Of a stretch of 64,000 bases of DNA, positions 25,786 through 33,878 are shown in pieces. The DNA lies in contig CBDBQB010000025.1 of assembly GCA_965209105.1 (NCBI GenBank), forward strand, positions 1 through 64,000. Reading direction: 5' to 3'. This DNA comes from JAAELZ01 sp965209105. Lineage in GTDB: Bacteria; Pseudomonadota; Gammaproteobacteria; Arenicellales; Poriferihabitantaceae. Position numbers and translations under genes: made by a program. Numbering within the stretch: the first letter of the stretch is position 1; each line of letters opens with the position of its first letter. The notes under the pieces are model-generated. The model worked only from the letters and a program-made list of their open reading frames with translations, searched no databases and was not told where the DNA came from.

Positions 25786-25941
25786 AGACCTCAGCATAAC
25801 TAAAGTGCATAGGAAAATGAGATAATATTTTCAAGGTTTTTGACAAAATTGAGTGTAATAGCGAGCTATTGCGCGATATTTTGGCAAAAAGATTGGGAAT
25901 TATTAGGCATTTTATCTTGTGCTGTAGTTATGCTGAGGTCT
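25786..25941. repeat. MITE-like element A, copy 1, 156 bp
   Basis: Perfect 15-bp terminal inverted repeats AGACCTCAGCATAAC (25786-25800) and its complement (25927-25941), with an internal hairpin AATAGC-GA-GCTATT. A second copy, nearly identical over its whole length, is at 45904-49693, where it is split by an IS66 element. This copy sits between the response regulator and histidine kinase genes. I see no flush target duplication here. Confidence 0.9.
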
Positions 25942-25953
25942 ATGAGTAATGGG

Positions 25954-26634
25954 CTATGTAGCAGGCGTATACAAGCGATAACCCGCGCCCCGGATCGTAT
26001 GGAGCAGGGGGCTATCATAGGGTTTGTCTATTTTGGCGCGTAAGCGGCTGATATGAACGTCAATGACATTCGTTTGCGGGTCAAAATGATACTCCCAAAC
26101 CTTCTCAAGCAACATGGTGCGTGTGACGACATGATCTTGATTTTGCATCAAATAGGCCAATAATTTAAATTCTCTTGGCTGCAGGTCTATCTTAATGCCG
26201 GCGCGACTTACTTTTCTAGACAGTAAATCGAGTTGTAAATCACCGGCTGATAGCTCCGAAGTTTGTGGGGGCTCGGATTGCCGACGAATCAGTGCTTCGA
26301 CTCTGGCAATGAGTTCGGTCATCGCAAAGGGCTTTGCGAGATAGTCGTCTGCGCCTGCATTTAAACCTTGCACACGTTCATCTACCTCGCCCAAGGCGCT
26401 TAAAAATAGTATCGCTGTGTTACTCCCTGCTTCGCGGATTTTTGTGACGATACTGAGCCCGTCCATGACTGGCAACATTCGATCAACGATTAATAGTGAA
26501 TAGTCATTTTGTAGGGCGAGCGCCAATCCGTCTCCACCTGAGGGGGTATGATCACAGCTATACCCATGTGCAATAAGCCCTTGTTTGACCGTCTGGGCGG
26601 TCTGATGATCATCTTCAATGAATAAAATATGCAT
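25954..26634 (-). CDS. OmpR-family response regulator
   Basis: A 226-residue DNA-binding response regulator. The receiver domain (residues 1-115) has the acidic pocket ED at 7-8, the phospho-acceptor Asp51 in LLIVDRMLP and the conserved Lys in LAKPF. The C-terminal winged-helix domain ends with the usual RGAGYRLYTPA. The frame is open to 26652, but ATG 26634 is chosen because MHILFIEDD matches related N-termini and GGGAG lies upstream. It forms a two-component pair with the kinase gene downstream, from which it is now separated by element A. Confidence 0.93.
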   Translation of the reverse strand: MHILFIEDDHQTAQTVKQGLIAHGYSCDHTPSGGDGLALALQNDYSLLIVDRMLPVMDGLSIVTKIREAGSNTAILFLSALGEVDERVQGLNAGADDYLAKPFAMTELIARVEALIRRQSEPPQTSELSAGDLQLDLLSRKVSRAGIKIDLQPREFKLLAYLMQNQDHVVTRTMLLEKVWEYHFDPQTNVIDVHISRLRAKIDKPYDSPLLHTIRGAGYRLYTPAT

Positions 26635-26722
26635 AGCCAAGTCTACTCCCATGGAGAGGCTGTTGATTGCGATTGGGTCGTAGTAATATGTGGGGCTGAA
26701 AGCTAACTGTTCAATATTTTCT

Positions 26723-27166
26723 ATGTCTGACGCACCTAATCAAGCACCCGAACAAGATCCAAGCAACCTAAAAACGCAAGAAGTCATGCGAATTTTAGAA
26801 GGCTGGGGCATAAACGCGGATGCGCAGATCGCGGTGTTGGGCTGCCAGGAACATATTAAACCGCGGGACATGAAGAAGTTTCAAGACGGGATGAAATCTT
26901 TGCCAGAATCAGAAGATATCGATGCGCGTGTTGAGCATATTTTAGGCATCGCCCACGCCTTGCACACGAGCTACCCCTCGCGACCTGAAGCAGGCTCAGC
27001 GTGGATGGCGCAGCGTAACGGAAAATTGCGCGGGAGAACCCCCATTCAATGCATACTTCAAGATGGACGGCGGGGCATGGTAAAAATAAGAACCACGGTG
27101 GATTGTGCCTGGGCATGGCATCAGGATGACGAGCATAACCCCTGTTGGGACAAAGATAAGCGTTAG
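26723..27166 (+). CDS. DUF2384-like (MbcA/ParS-type) protein
   Basis: A 147-residue soluble protein. The segment DARVEHILGIAHALHTSYP followed by GRTPIQCILQDGRRGMVKI resembles the DUF2384/MbcA/ParS domain, a family often acting as antitoxins to RES-domain toxins. No RES gene is adjacent: the next gene encodes a DUF1566 protein. It may be an orphan regulator. The start is ATG 26723 (MSDAPNQ); the longer frame from 26690 lacks a ribosome-binding site. It is transcribed away from the response regulator, with 88 bp between them. The family call is from motif memory and moderate. Confidence 0.6.
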   Translation: MSDAPNQAPEQDPSNLKTQEVMRILEGWGINADAQIAVLGCQEHIKPRDMKKFQDGMKSLPESEDIDARVEHILGIAHALHTSYPSRPEAGSAWMAQRNGKLRGRTPIQCILQDGRRGMVKIRTTVDCAWAWHQDDEHNPCWDKDKR

Positions 27167-27268
27167 CCGAGTATTTCACATCGTTTTTAGGCGGGGAAGG
27201 CAATATTTTTCTCTCTGTGAGTAGCTTGAGGTAAACTGTAAATTCCAGCATAAGCAGCGGGGACTTAT

Positions 27269-28132
27269 ATGCGTGTAAACTTCAAAGTCTTGATCGTTGT
27301 AGGCTTATTGTTGCTTGCATCGCTGGCATTTGCACTTAAAATTTGGCTGTTGCCGAGTCTCAGCGTAGAAAAACTGACGGTCCAATTGCCGACCGTAGAG
27401 GAGCGACAAGCTAATGAATCCGATCTCGCGCGAGAGTCTATTTTTAGCCCGTTGCCTCGAGATCGGCCGGATAAGCCAGCTATATCCACACAAAGTGAGA
27501 AGCCTAAAAAGGATACCAAGCCGGAGCCAATTGAAGAAGCGCCTTTGTATCCCACAGAGATATATGGCGGGAACACGGCGGTTACGCGTCTGATCAAGTC
27601 GGAGCTCATGCAAAGCAGTCAAAAAAAACAAGTTAAAACCAGCTTTGAGAAAATAGATTTCCAGGGTCGGGTTTTATCAGAGCCAGCCGTGCGTTGGTCC
27701 TGTGCGCGAGATACTAAAACAGGCTTGTTGTGGGAAACCAAATTGTTTGATGCCGGTGTGAGTGATGTTGAGCATCGCTATACTTGGTTCGATCCCACTA
27801 GGCAGACACCCGGCCATCAGGCCAAAGGTCACTGTTTTGGAATAGATTGCGACACCCATGCTTATACAATTGAAATGAATCGTCTCGGCTTGTGTGGTTC
27901 GAAAAGGTGGCGCTTGCCGACCTTTGTGGAGTTGGAAACGCTACTCGACAGAGATTTTTTCAATCCGGTGATCAATCAGCCGATTTTCTATCAAACCACC
28001 GCCGCATCATACTGGACACAAACCCAACTCGATAACAACCCAGAAATGGCCATGCAGATTGACTTCTTTAACGGAACTTCAAGTCCCGCACCCACGCATT
28101 TTGCTTTGGCCGTGAGGGTGGTCAGCAAATAA
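27269..28132 (+). CDS. DUF1566 domain protein with N-terminal anchor
   Basis: A 287-residue exported or membrane-anchored protein. Residues 7-27 form one hydrophobic segment (VLIVVGLLLLASLAFALKI), followed by a Pro/Lys/Glu-rich linker to about residue 125. The C-terminal 150 residues match the DUF1566 (Lcl C-terminal) pattern: DTKTGLLWETK, WRLPTFVELETLLDR, SYWTQTQ, and a closing VRVVSK. The domain is found in surface proteins of unknown function. Four or so cysteines in the domain (WSCARD, CFGIDCD, LGLCGS) may form disulfides. A terminator shared with the opposing transporter operon follows. Confidence 0.75.
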   Translation: MRVNFKVLIVVGLLLLASLAFALKIWLLPSLSVEKLTVQLPTVEERQANESDLARESIFSPLPRDRPDKPAISTQSEKPKKDTKPEPIEEAPLYPTEIYGGNTAVTRLIKSELMQSSQKKQVKTSFEKIDFQGRVLSEPAVRWSCARDTKTGLLWETKLFDAGVSDVEHRYTWFDPTRQTPGHQAKGHCFGIDCDTHAYTIEMNRLGLCGSKRWRLPTFVELETLLDRDFFNPVINQPIFYQTTAASYWTQTQLDNNPEMAMQIDFFNGTSSPAPTHFALAVRVVSK

Positions 28133-28141
28133 TACCGCCAC

Positions 28142-28168
28142 AAAAAAGGCGGCTTCGATGGCCGCCTT
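28142..28168 (-). terminator. intrinsic terminator of the aap operon
   Basis: AAGGCGGC and GCCGCCTT pair around a short loop (28146-28168). On the minus strand the stem is followed by six Ts (28142-28147 read in reverse), an efficient terminator for the transporter genes. It may also stop plus-strand transcripts from the DUF1566 gene. Confidence 0.85.
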
Positions 28169-28190
28169 AAACACAATAAAATTGCGCGGA

Positions 28191-28979
28191 TTAATGGCCG
28201 ATAATTTGGCTCAAGAATAATTTCGTGCGCGCGTGCTGAGGGTTATCAAAGAACTCATTGGGTTCGTTTTCTTCAATGATTTGTCCTTCGTCCATAAAGA
28301 TAACGCGGTTAGCCACGGTTTTAGCAAAGCCCATCTCGTGTGTTACAACTAGCATCGTCATGCCTTCCTGCGCCAGCTCGACCATAGTGTCCAACACTTC
28401 CTTGATCATTTCTGGATCCAAGGCAGACGTTGGCTCATCAAATAACATGATTTTTGGATTCATACATAGGCTGCGCGCGATCGCAACACGTTGTTGTTGC
28501 CCGCCTGACAGTTGACCTGGAAATTTATTCGCTTGTTCCGGAATCTTCACACGCTCTAGAAAGTGCATGGCGGTTTCTTCCGCTTCTTTTTTACTGGTCT
28601 TCTTGACCCAAATCGGCGCAAGTGTACAGTTTTGTAGGACGGTCAAATGAGGGAATAAGTTGAAATGTTGGAAACACATCCCAACTTCACGACGAATTGC
28701 GTCGATATTCTTCAGATTATTAGTTAACTCAATATCGTCTACAAAAATACTCCCTTTTTGATGTTCCTCTAGCCGGTTGATACAACGAATCAAAGTTGAT
28801 TTACCGGAACCAGATGGACCACAAATGACGATACGCTCGCCTCGATTAACCTCGAGGTTTATGTCTTTAAGAACATGAAAGGTGCCATACCATTTATTCA
28901 TGTCTTTTACGCGAATCGTGACCTCATCACTGACACCCATTTTGCTGCCATTTTCGGCATTATTTGTATTGTCGCTCAT
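28191..28979 (-). CDS. aapP: amino-acid ABC transporter ATP-binding protein
   Basis: The 262-residue ATPase of a polar amino-acid importer. Walker A is GPSGSGKS at residues 54-61, the signature is LSGGQQQRVAIARSL, and Walker B is IMLFDEPTSALDPEM; the switch histidine is in VVTHEMGFAKTVA. It belongs to the GlnQ/AapP subfamily (QHFNLFPHLTVLQN). GAGGATA precedes the ATG. It is the last gene of the aapJ-aapQ-aapM-aapP set. The gene symbol follows the four-gene layout; the substrate range, often general L-amino acids, is inferred. Confidence 0.93.
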   Translation of the reverse strand: MSDNTNNAENGSKMGVSDEVTIRVKDMNKWYGTFHVLKDINLEVNRGERIVICGPSGSGKSTLIRCINRLEEHQKGSIFVDDIELTNNLKNIDAIRREVGMCFQHFNLFPHLTVLQNCTLAPIWVKKTSKKEAEETAMHFLERVKIPEQANKFPGQLSGGQQQRVAIARSLCMNPKIMLFDEPTSALDPEMIKEVLDTMVELAQEGMTMLVVTHEMGFAKTVANRVIFMDEGQIIEENEPNEFFDNPQHARTKLFLSQIIGH

Positions 28980-29000
28980 AAAAATATCCTCTTGGATGTG

Positions 29001-30296
29001 CTAGCGCTTGTGGCCAGTGTGTAGTTTGTCTTCAAGATTTTTGCTGTACCATGCCATGCCATAGCAATGGAACCAAAACACCACGGCCACAATGACATAA
29101 CCCGTATAGGGCACTGATTTGATCGACCATTCTGGATTGGTAAATGCGGTTTGTACCGAGTTCAAGAAATCGATCAGGCCAATGATCAAAACCAAGGTGG
29201 TATCTTTAAACAGCCCGATAAAAGTACTGACGATACCCGGAATGACGATTTTTAAGGCTTGGGGCATCACGATTAAGCCCATGGTTTTCCAATACGACAG
29301 ACCTAAGGATTGTGAGCCTTCGTACTGACCTTTGGGTATGGCTTGCAAGCCGCCTCGGATAACTTCTGCCATATAAGCAGAGGAGAACAAGGCGACACCA
29401 ATCAGCGCGCGAATAAGTTGGTCAAATTGAACGCCCTTGGGCATGAATAGGGGCAGCATAAAACTCGCCATAAACAATACCGTGATCAGGGGTACGCCAC
29501 GCCAGAATTCTATAAACAGCGTACAAACCATGCGCAACGCGGGCAACTCTGAGCGGCGCCCCAAGGCAAGTAAAATACCCAGCGGCAAAGAAGCGACAAT
29601 ACCGGTAATCGCGATGACGAGGGTCAATGAAAAGCCTCCCCATTGGCTGGTGGAGATTTCCTTCAAGCCCAGCACACCACCGCCCAATATGAAGTAGGCG
29701 ATAATCGGAAAGATGAACAATAATAGCAATCCAATTCGGCTTCGACCATTGGGTAAGTTCCAAGCCCATAAAATCAGGCCAATGATGAGGAATGTCGCTA
29801 CCAATAGCCATAGTGTTGGCGCGCCATGACGCAGCAGCAGCGCAACGAAGATGACAGAAATCGCACCTATGACAAAGGCTAAAATGCTTGAGGTGGGGCG
29901 ACGCGCGCGCGTCTCATCGTCAACGACAATAAACGCGACCCAAGCATATAAAAACCAAAGTACGATATCAATGCGCCAGCGCTCACTTTTATCGTAGAAG
30001 CCATAGATAAAGAATTCCCACCACGACCCTACAAATGGCCAGCAGGCGACAGTGGGTGCTGCTTTACATGCTTCGCTACCGCCAGACCAAACGGCATCAA
30101 AAATAGTCCAATTTAAAATTGGCGGGATGACAATCAAAAGCAGTGCCGCCCCCAGCAAGGTTAAAATACTATTAAAAGGGCTGCTAAATAGGTTTCGCTT
30201 CATCCAACCGACCGCGCCGATTGTATTCGCAGGGGGATCTAAGCTTGGTAAAGCGACGCTATTGACCACGCCCAATTTTTTCGTTTTATTTGTCAT
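29001..30296 (-). CDS. aapM: amino-acid ABC transporter permease (AapM type)
   Basis: A 431-residue inner-membrane permease. It is longer than simple His/Gln permeases, which is typical of AapM: extra N-terminal helices precede the conserved domain. Helices can be seen at about 37-57, 112-125 and several after residue 135. The C-terminal part has the EAA-type loop SAYMAEVIRGGLQAIPKGQYEGSQSLGLS and MPQALKIVIPGIVS. It starts at ATG 30296, 2 bp after the aapQ stop, with GGAG upstream, so the two permeases are co-translated. Confidence 0.92.
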   Translation of the reverse strand: MTNKTKKLGVVNSVALPSLDPPANTIGAVGWMKRNLFSSPFNSILTLLGAALLLIVIPPILNWTIFDAVWSGGSEACKAAPTVACWPFVGSWWEFFIYGFYDKSERWRIDIVLWFLYAWVAFIVVDDETRARRPTSSILAFVIGAISVIFVALLLRHGAPTLWLLVATFLIIGLILWAWNLPNGRSRIGLLLLFIFPIIAYFILGGGVLGLKEISTSQWGGFSLTLVIAITGIVASLPLGILLALGRRSELPALRMVCTLFIEFWRGVPLITVLFMASFMLPLFMPKGVQFDQLIRALIGVALFSSAYMAEVIRGGLQAIPKGQYEGSQSLGLSYWKTMGLIVMPQALKIVIPGIVSTFIGLFKDTTLVLIIGLIDFLNSVQTAFTNPEWSIKSVPYTGYVIVAVVFWFHCYGMAWYSKNLEDKLHTGHKR

Positions 30297-30298
30297 GA

Positions 30299-31498
30299 TT
30301 ATCGCTCCACCAACTTAACTTTGGCGTTATACCAGTTCATAAACATAGAGGTTACCAATGAAATGGTTAAGTAGACCAACATGGTCATTAAGATGATTTC
30401 GACCGCTTTACCGGTTTGATTCAACACCGTACCTGCAAAGGTGGCGACCAGATCAGGGTAGGCGATCGCAGTCGCAAGCGAGGAGTTCTTCGTGAGGTTG
30501 AGGTATTGGCTGGTCAGCGGCGGCACGATGACGCGCATGGCTTGCGGAATAACAACTAAACGTAGGGTCGAACCTTTACGTAGCCCCAATGCGCTCGACG
30601 CTTCGGTTTGACCATAATCCACTGCTTGGATACCTGATCTCACAATTTCAGCGATAAACGCGGCGGTATAGGCAACCAAGGCGACGACCAGGGCCATAAA
30701 TTCCGGTATGATGTTGAGTCCAAAATTTGCTCTGGGTCTAAACGTGCCCATTTCACCGGGTTGCATGGTAATGGGGCTACCCATTAACATGAATAAAATC
30801 AATGGCAAGCCGATAATCAAGCCTAAAGCAGACCAAAGTACCGGAAACTGTTGACCCGTCTCCATTTGGCGTTTCTTCGCCCAACGAGAAATCAAAATTG
30901 TTGCAATAATACCCACGATTAAGCCGCCGACGACTATGCCAAAACCGCTTTCGGGGATGGGTTTGGCGACCAATAGGCCGTTATTGGTGAGCGAGTACCA
31001 AAGTTCTTCGCCCTTTGCGTGCACGTCCCTAGGTCCGGGCAGGGGCTTTAATACCGCGTGATACCAAAAGAATATTTGTAACAGTAGGGGAATATTCCGT
31101 AATGTTTCAACGTAGATGGTTGAAATTTTGTTAATGATCCAGTTACTGCTCAGACGTCCGACGCCGACGAGAAATCCGATTATCGTGGCGAGAACACAGC
31201 CGACGAATGCAACCAGTAGAGTGTTCAGCAGCCCGACGAAGAATACTCGAAGGTAACTCGACTCTTCGTTGTAACCGATTAGCGATTGAATAATCGCAAA
31301 ACCTGATTGTGTACTTAGAAAATCAAAACCAAACTTGATGTTTTGATCCCGCATATTGGTTGCGGTGTTGTCAATGAGTGTCCAGATGAACCAAGCGATG
31401 ACGGCTAGGGTGATGGCTTGAAAAACTTGGCCCCGTGTTTTTTGATCGCTTAATGAAAAGCTTTGCTTAGACCTTGGCGCTGTGGTGGGCTTTGCCAT
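30299..31498 (-). CDS. aapQ: amino-acid ABC transporter permease (AapQ type)
   Basis: A 399-residue permease that pairs with AapM. It has an N-terminal helix at about residues 29-46, a conserved first block (GLLNTLLVAFVGCVLATIIGFLVGV, ETLRNIPLLLQIFFWY), an inserted loop with extra helices, and the EAA loop AAFIAEIVRSGIQAVDYGQTEASSALGL with IPQAMRVIVPP near the C-terminus. The ATG at 31498 has GAGGAAAG upstream. A stem-loop lies between it and aapJ, which would lower permease expression relative to the binding protein. Confidence 0.92.
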   Translation of the reverse strand: MAKPTTAPRSKQSFSLSDQKTRGQVFQAITLAVIAWFIWTLIDNTATNMRDQNIKFGFDFLSTQSGFAIIQSLIGYNEESSYLRVFFVGLLNTLLVAFVGCVLATIIGFLVGVGRLSSNWIINKISTIYVETLRNIPLLLQIFFWYHAVLKPLPGPRDVHAKGEELWYSLTNNGLLVAKPIPESGFGIVVGGLIVGIIATILISRWAKKRQMETGQQFPVLWSALGLIIGLPLILFMLMGSPITMQPGEMGTFRPRANFGLNIIPEFMALVVALVAYTAAFIAEIVRSGIQAVDYGQTEASSALGLRKGSTLRLVVIPQAMRVIVPPLTSQYLNLTKNSSLATAIAYPDLVATFAGTVLNQTGKAVEIILMTMLVYLTISLVTSMFMNWYNAKVKLVER

Positions 31499-31547
31499 AT
31501 CTTTCCTCGTTGTTCTTATTGATTCAAACTATGTAAGAGGGGAGGGA

Positions 31548-31580
31548 ATAAAAAAGAAGGCACCCTCTAGGTGCCTTCTT
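31548..31580 (-). terminator. stem-loop between aapJ and aapQ
   Basis: A perfect 11-bp stem (31554-31564 with 31570-31580) with a 5-base loop, followed on the minus strand by a T-run at about 31548-31555. In transporter operons such a hairpin after the binding-protein gene often acts as a partial terminator and an RNA stabiliser, giving more binding protein than permease. Confidence 0.8.
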
Positions 31581-31594
31581 ATCACTGCTTGCGA

Positions 31595-32608
31595 CTATCG
31601 CGCAGGTGCTGCGTAAAGCAATCCACCGGCGTTCCACAGGGCGTTCAAGCCGCGTGCTAAACCGAGCGGTGTATCAGGGCCAACATTGCGCTCAAAGCTT
31701 TCGGCGTAGTTACCGACTTGCTTAACGATTTGATGACAAAAGTCATTAGGGATACCTAATAGACCGCCCAAATCACCCGCTGAGCCTAATTGACGCTGGA
31801 TGCCAGGATTATCCGAAGTAGCCATCTCATCAACATTAGCGCTGGTGATGCCCATCTCTTCAGAATTGATCATGCAGTTCAATGACCACATAACGACATC
31901 GCCCCATTGGCTGTCGCCGTGGCGTACAAGTGGGCCGAGTGGCTCTTTAGAAATGATCTCAGGCAAAATTTTGTGTGCTGATGGATCAGCCAATTTGGTA
32001 CGCTGTGCCGCGATACCTGATTGGTCAGTCGTATACACGTCACAACGGCCTGCATCGTAAGCGGCGACAACTTCGTCGGCCTTTTCAAATGCAACCACTG
32101 TGTACTCTAAACCCAAGGTACGGAAATAATCCGCAACGTTAAGTTCAGTTGTTGTACCCGTGTTGGTACAGATCGCAGCGCCGCCTAATTCAGCCGCACT
32201 GGTAACACCTAAATCGTTGCGCACCATAAAACCTTGGCCATCGTAGTAGTTAACGCCAATAAAATCACCGTGGTGGGCATCACGACTTAATGTCCAAGTC
32301 GTATTGCGGGTCAACACGTCGATTTCACCTGATGTTAGCGACGTAAAACGTGTCTTCGCCGATAATGGCTTAAACTCAGCTTTAGTTGCATCACCGAAAA
32401 CAGCAGCAGCAACAGCGCGACAGGTATCAACATCAAGTCCGCTCCACTTTCCATCAGCGTCTGGATTTGAAAACCCAGGTAAGCCCTGGCTCACACCGCA
32501 GGTGACAGCACCTTTGGCCATAACGTCTTCTAGAGTACCCGCTTGGGCAATTCCCATACTCGCAAGCGAGAGGGTCGCAGCCATGGCCGCAGTTTTAGTT
32601 AATTTCAT
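31595..32608 (-). CDS. aapJ: amino-acid ABC transporter substrate-binding protein
   Basis: A 337-residue periplasmic solute-binding protein (SBP_bac_3 family) of the AapJ subgroup. Residues 1-23 are a clear signal peptide, cleaved after an Ala-x-Ala motif (GIAQAGTLEDV). Typical motifs are VTCGVSQGLPGFSNPDADGKW, DVDTCRAVAAAVFGD and GRCDVYTTDQSGIAAQR. The frame extends to 32626, but ATG 32608 is chosen because it gives the signal peptide directly and has GAGGAT 8 bp upstream. It is the first gene of the operon and is separated from aapQ by a stem-loop. Confidence 0.94.
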   Translation of the reverse strand: MKLTKTAAMAATLSLASMGIAQAGTLEDVMAKGAVTCGVSQGLPGFSNPDADGKWSGLDVDTCRAVAAAVFGDATKAEFKPLSAKTRFTSLTSGEIDVLTRNTTWTLSRDAHHGDFIGVNYYDGQGFMVRNDLGVTSAAELGGAAICTNTGTTTELNVADYFRTLGLEYTVVAFEKADEVVAAYDAGRCDVYTTDQSGIAAQRTKLADPSAHKILPEIISKEPLGPLVRHGDSQWGDVVMWSLNCMINSEEMGITSANVDEMATSDNPGIQRQLGSAGDLGGLLGIPNDFCHQIVKQVGNYAESFERNVGPDTPLGLARGLNALWNAGGLLYAAPAR

Positions 32609-32695
32609 AATATCCTCGATATTCAATGGTTTACTTGGTTTATGTGATTTAATTTATTAAGTTCTTTACGAACCGTTCTCAGATGGAACGGGAGA

Positions 32696-32726
32696 AGTGT
32701 ACTCCTAACGGGGTGGTTGCTGTCAA
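32696..32726 (-). promoter_or_regulatory. candidate aapJ promoter
   Basis: On the minus strand a perfect TTGACA (32726-32721) is followed after 19 bp by TACACT (32701-32696). The spacer is longer than ideal, so the assignment is tentative. The leader to aapJ would be about 80 bases. Confidence 0.4.
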
Positions 32727-32832
32727 GGCATTATTCCTCATTGGAGGTATATAAGAAGTCATTAATATATTTTATTGATACCATTATTTATGCTGATGGC
32801 ATATCGGTGAGCAACAAAACTGAAAATTTGCC

Positions 32833-32861
32833 TTGATCACGCCTTGCATACGAAATAAAAT
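32833..32861 (+). promoter_or_regulatory. candidate rpsF promoter
   Basis: TTGATC (32833-32838), a 17-bp spacer and TAAAAT (32856-32861) fit a sigma-70-type promoter 110 bp upstream of rpsF. Confidence 0.45.
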
Positions 32862-32974
32862 ACGCGCCCTTAAATAGCTACTGTATATATCAAAGGTAGT
32901 TTTCAATCACTCCTTTCTCTACTGGGTTTTCTGACATTGAAAGCATCAGAGGGAAATTATCCAAGAGGAGAAAA

Positions 32975-33601
32975 ATGCGACATTATGAAATAGTGTTTTT
33001 GGTCCATCCCGACCAAAGCGAAGAAGTACCGGCGATGATCGAGCGCTTTAGCGCGATGGTCACAGACGCCAAAGGCAAAGTGCACCGCGTAGAAGATTGG
33101 GGTCGACGTCAGTTGGCTTATATGATTAAAGATGTTCACAAAGCCCATTACGCGATGATGAATGTTGAAGTCGGGCTTGATGCGCTTAAAGAGATAGAGA
33201 CCAGCTTTAAATTCAATGATGCGATTATTCGTAACTTAATCGTTAGCAAGAAGAATGCGATTAGCGATCCATCGCCTTTGGCAAAAACCGAAGATGACGA
33301 TAAAGCCACGACTGACAAAGTAGCCGCAGCCAAAAAAGAGACTAAACCTGAGGCAAAGGAAGATTCGGCTAAAGCAGAGACTAAACCTGAGGCAAAGGAA
33401 GATTCGGCTAAAGCAGAGACTAAACCTGAGGCAAAGGAAGCAACAGCTAAAGCAGAGACTAAACCTGAGGCAAAGGAAGATTCGGCTAAAGCAGAGACTA
33501 AACCTGAGGCAAAGGAAGAAACAGCTAAAGCAGAGACTAAATCTGAGACAGTAGAAGACACACCTAGCAAAGACGCTAAGACAGACGAGGGGGCAGAATA
33601 A
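32975..33601 (+). CDS. rpsF: 30S ribosomal protein S6 with repeat-containing C-terminal extension
   Basis: S6 binds the central domain of 16S rRNA together with S18. Residues 1-95 are a normal S6 fold (RHYEIVFLVHPDQSEEVPAM, DWGRRQLAYMIKDVHKAHY, FNDAIIRNLIV). After residue 105 comes a tail of about 100 residues, made mainly of five tandem copies of a 13-residue unit of the type KPEAKEDSAKAET. It is rich in Lys, Glu and Ala and probably flexible or helical. Most S6 proteins have 95-135 residues, so 208 is unusually long. AAGAGGAG precedes the ATG. The stop overlaps the rpsR start (TAATG); priB is not present between them. Confidence 0.94.
   Translation: MRHYEIVFLVHPDQSEEVPAMIERFSAMVTDAKGKVHRVEDWGRRQLAYMIKDVHKAHYAMMNVEVGLDALKEIETSFKFNDAIIRNLIVSKKNAISDPSPLAKTEDDDKATTDKVAAAKKETKPEAKEDSAKAETKPEAKEDSAKAETKPEAKEATAKAETKPEAKEDSAKAETKPEAKEETAKAETKSETVEDTPSKDAKTDEGAE
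33344..33538 (+). repeat. five 39-bp tandem repeats in rpsF
   Basis: Units at 33344-33382, 33383-33421, 33422-33460, 33461-33499 and 33500-33538 each encode 13 residues of the type KPEAKEDSAKAET; unit 3 has AT and unit 5 ET in place of DS. A sixth, degenerate unit begins at 33539. Near-identity at DNA level suggests recent duplication and possible copy-number change between strains. Confidence 0.95.
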
Positions 33602-33867
33602 TGGCCGCAAGAAAGAAAAAGAAACAGCGTAAGGGCAATCGTCCTCGTTTTACGCGGGCGCGTATTTGTAAGTTCACAGTTGAAGGGATAACATCCGTCG
33701 ACTATAAGGACTTAGAAATCTTAAAAGGCTTTGTGACTGAAAGCGGCAAAATGATGTCCGCGCGTAATACGGGCACCAAAGCCAAATATCAACGTCAGCT
33801 ATCGACAGCCATCAAACAAGCGCGTTTCCTTGCTTTGATGCCTTACACCGATAGCCACAAGAACTAA
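33601..33867 (+). CDS. rpsR: 30S ribosomal protein S18
   Basis: S18 is an essential small-subunit protein that pairs with S6. The 88-residue chain is basic at the N-terminus (RKKKKQRKGNRPRF) and has the conserved C-terminal KYQRQLSTAIKQARFLALMPYT. The usual N-terminal Cys-containing start is replaced by MAARKKKK, slightly longer than in Escherichia coli. Its ATG overlaps the rpsF stop by one base, so translation is coupled. rplI follows after 11 bp. Confidence 0.96.
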   Translation: MAARKKKKQRKGNRPRFTRARICKFTVEGITSVDYKDLEILKGFVTESGKMMSARNTGTKAKYQRQLSTAIKQARFLALMPYTDSHKN

Positions 33868-33878
33868 GGGAGCATCGC

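Larger units (their letters stand above)
32609..32974. other. divergent control region between aapJ and rpsF
   Basis: This 366-bp AT-rich stretch has no gene. It contains a candidate promoter for each flanking operon, listed separately, and an rpsF leader of about 105 bases that could hold an S6:S18-type autoregulatory site; I could not define one. Confidence 0.6.

Noticed and set aside
33148..33610. Two long minus-strand frames with repeated Ser/Ala/Leu or Cys/Phe/Leu patterns
   Set aside because: They are the antisense of the 39-bp repeats in rpsF; the repeat unit length, a multiple of 3, keeps all frames open.
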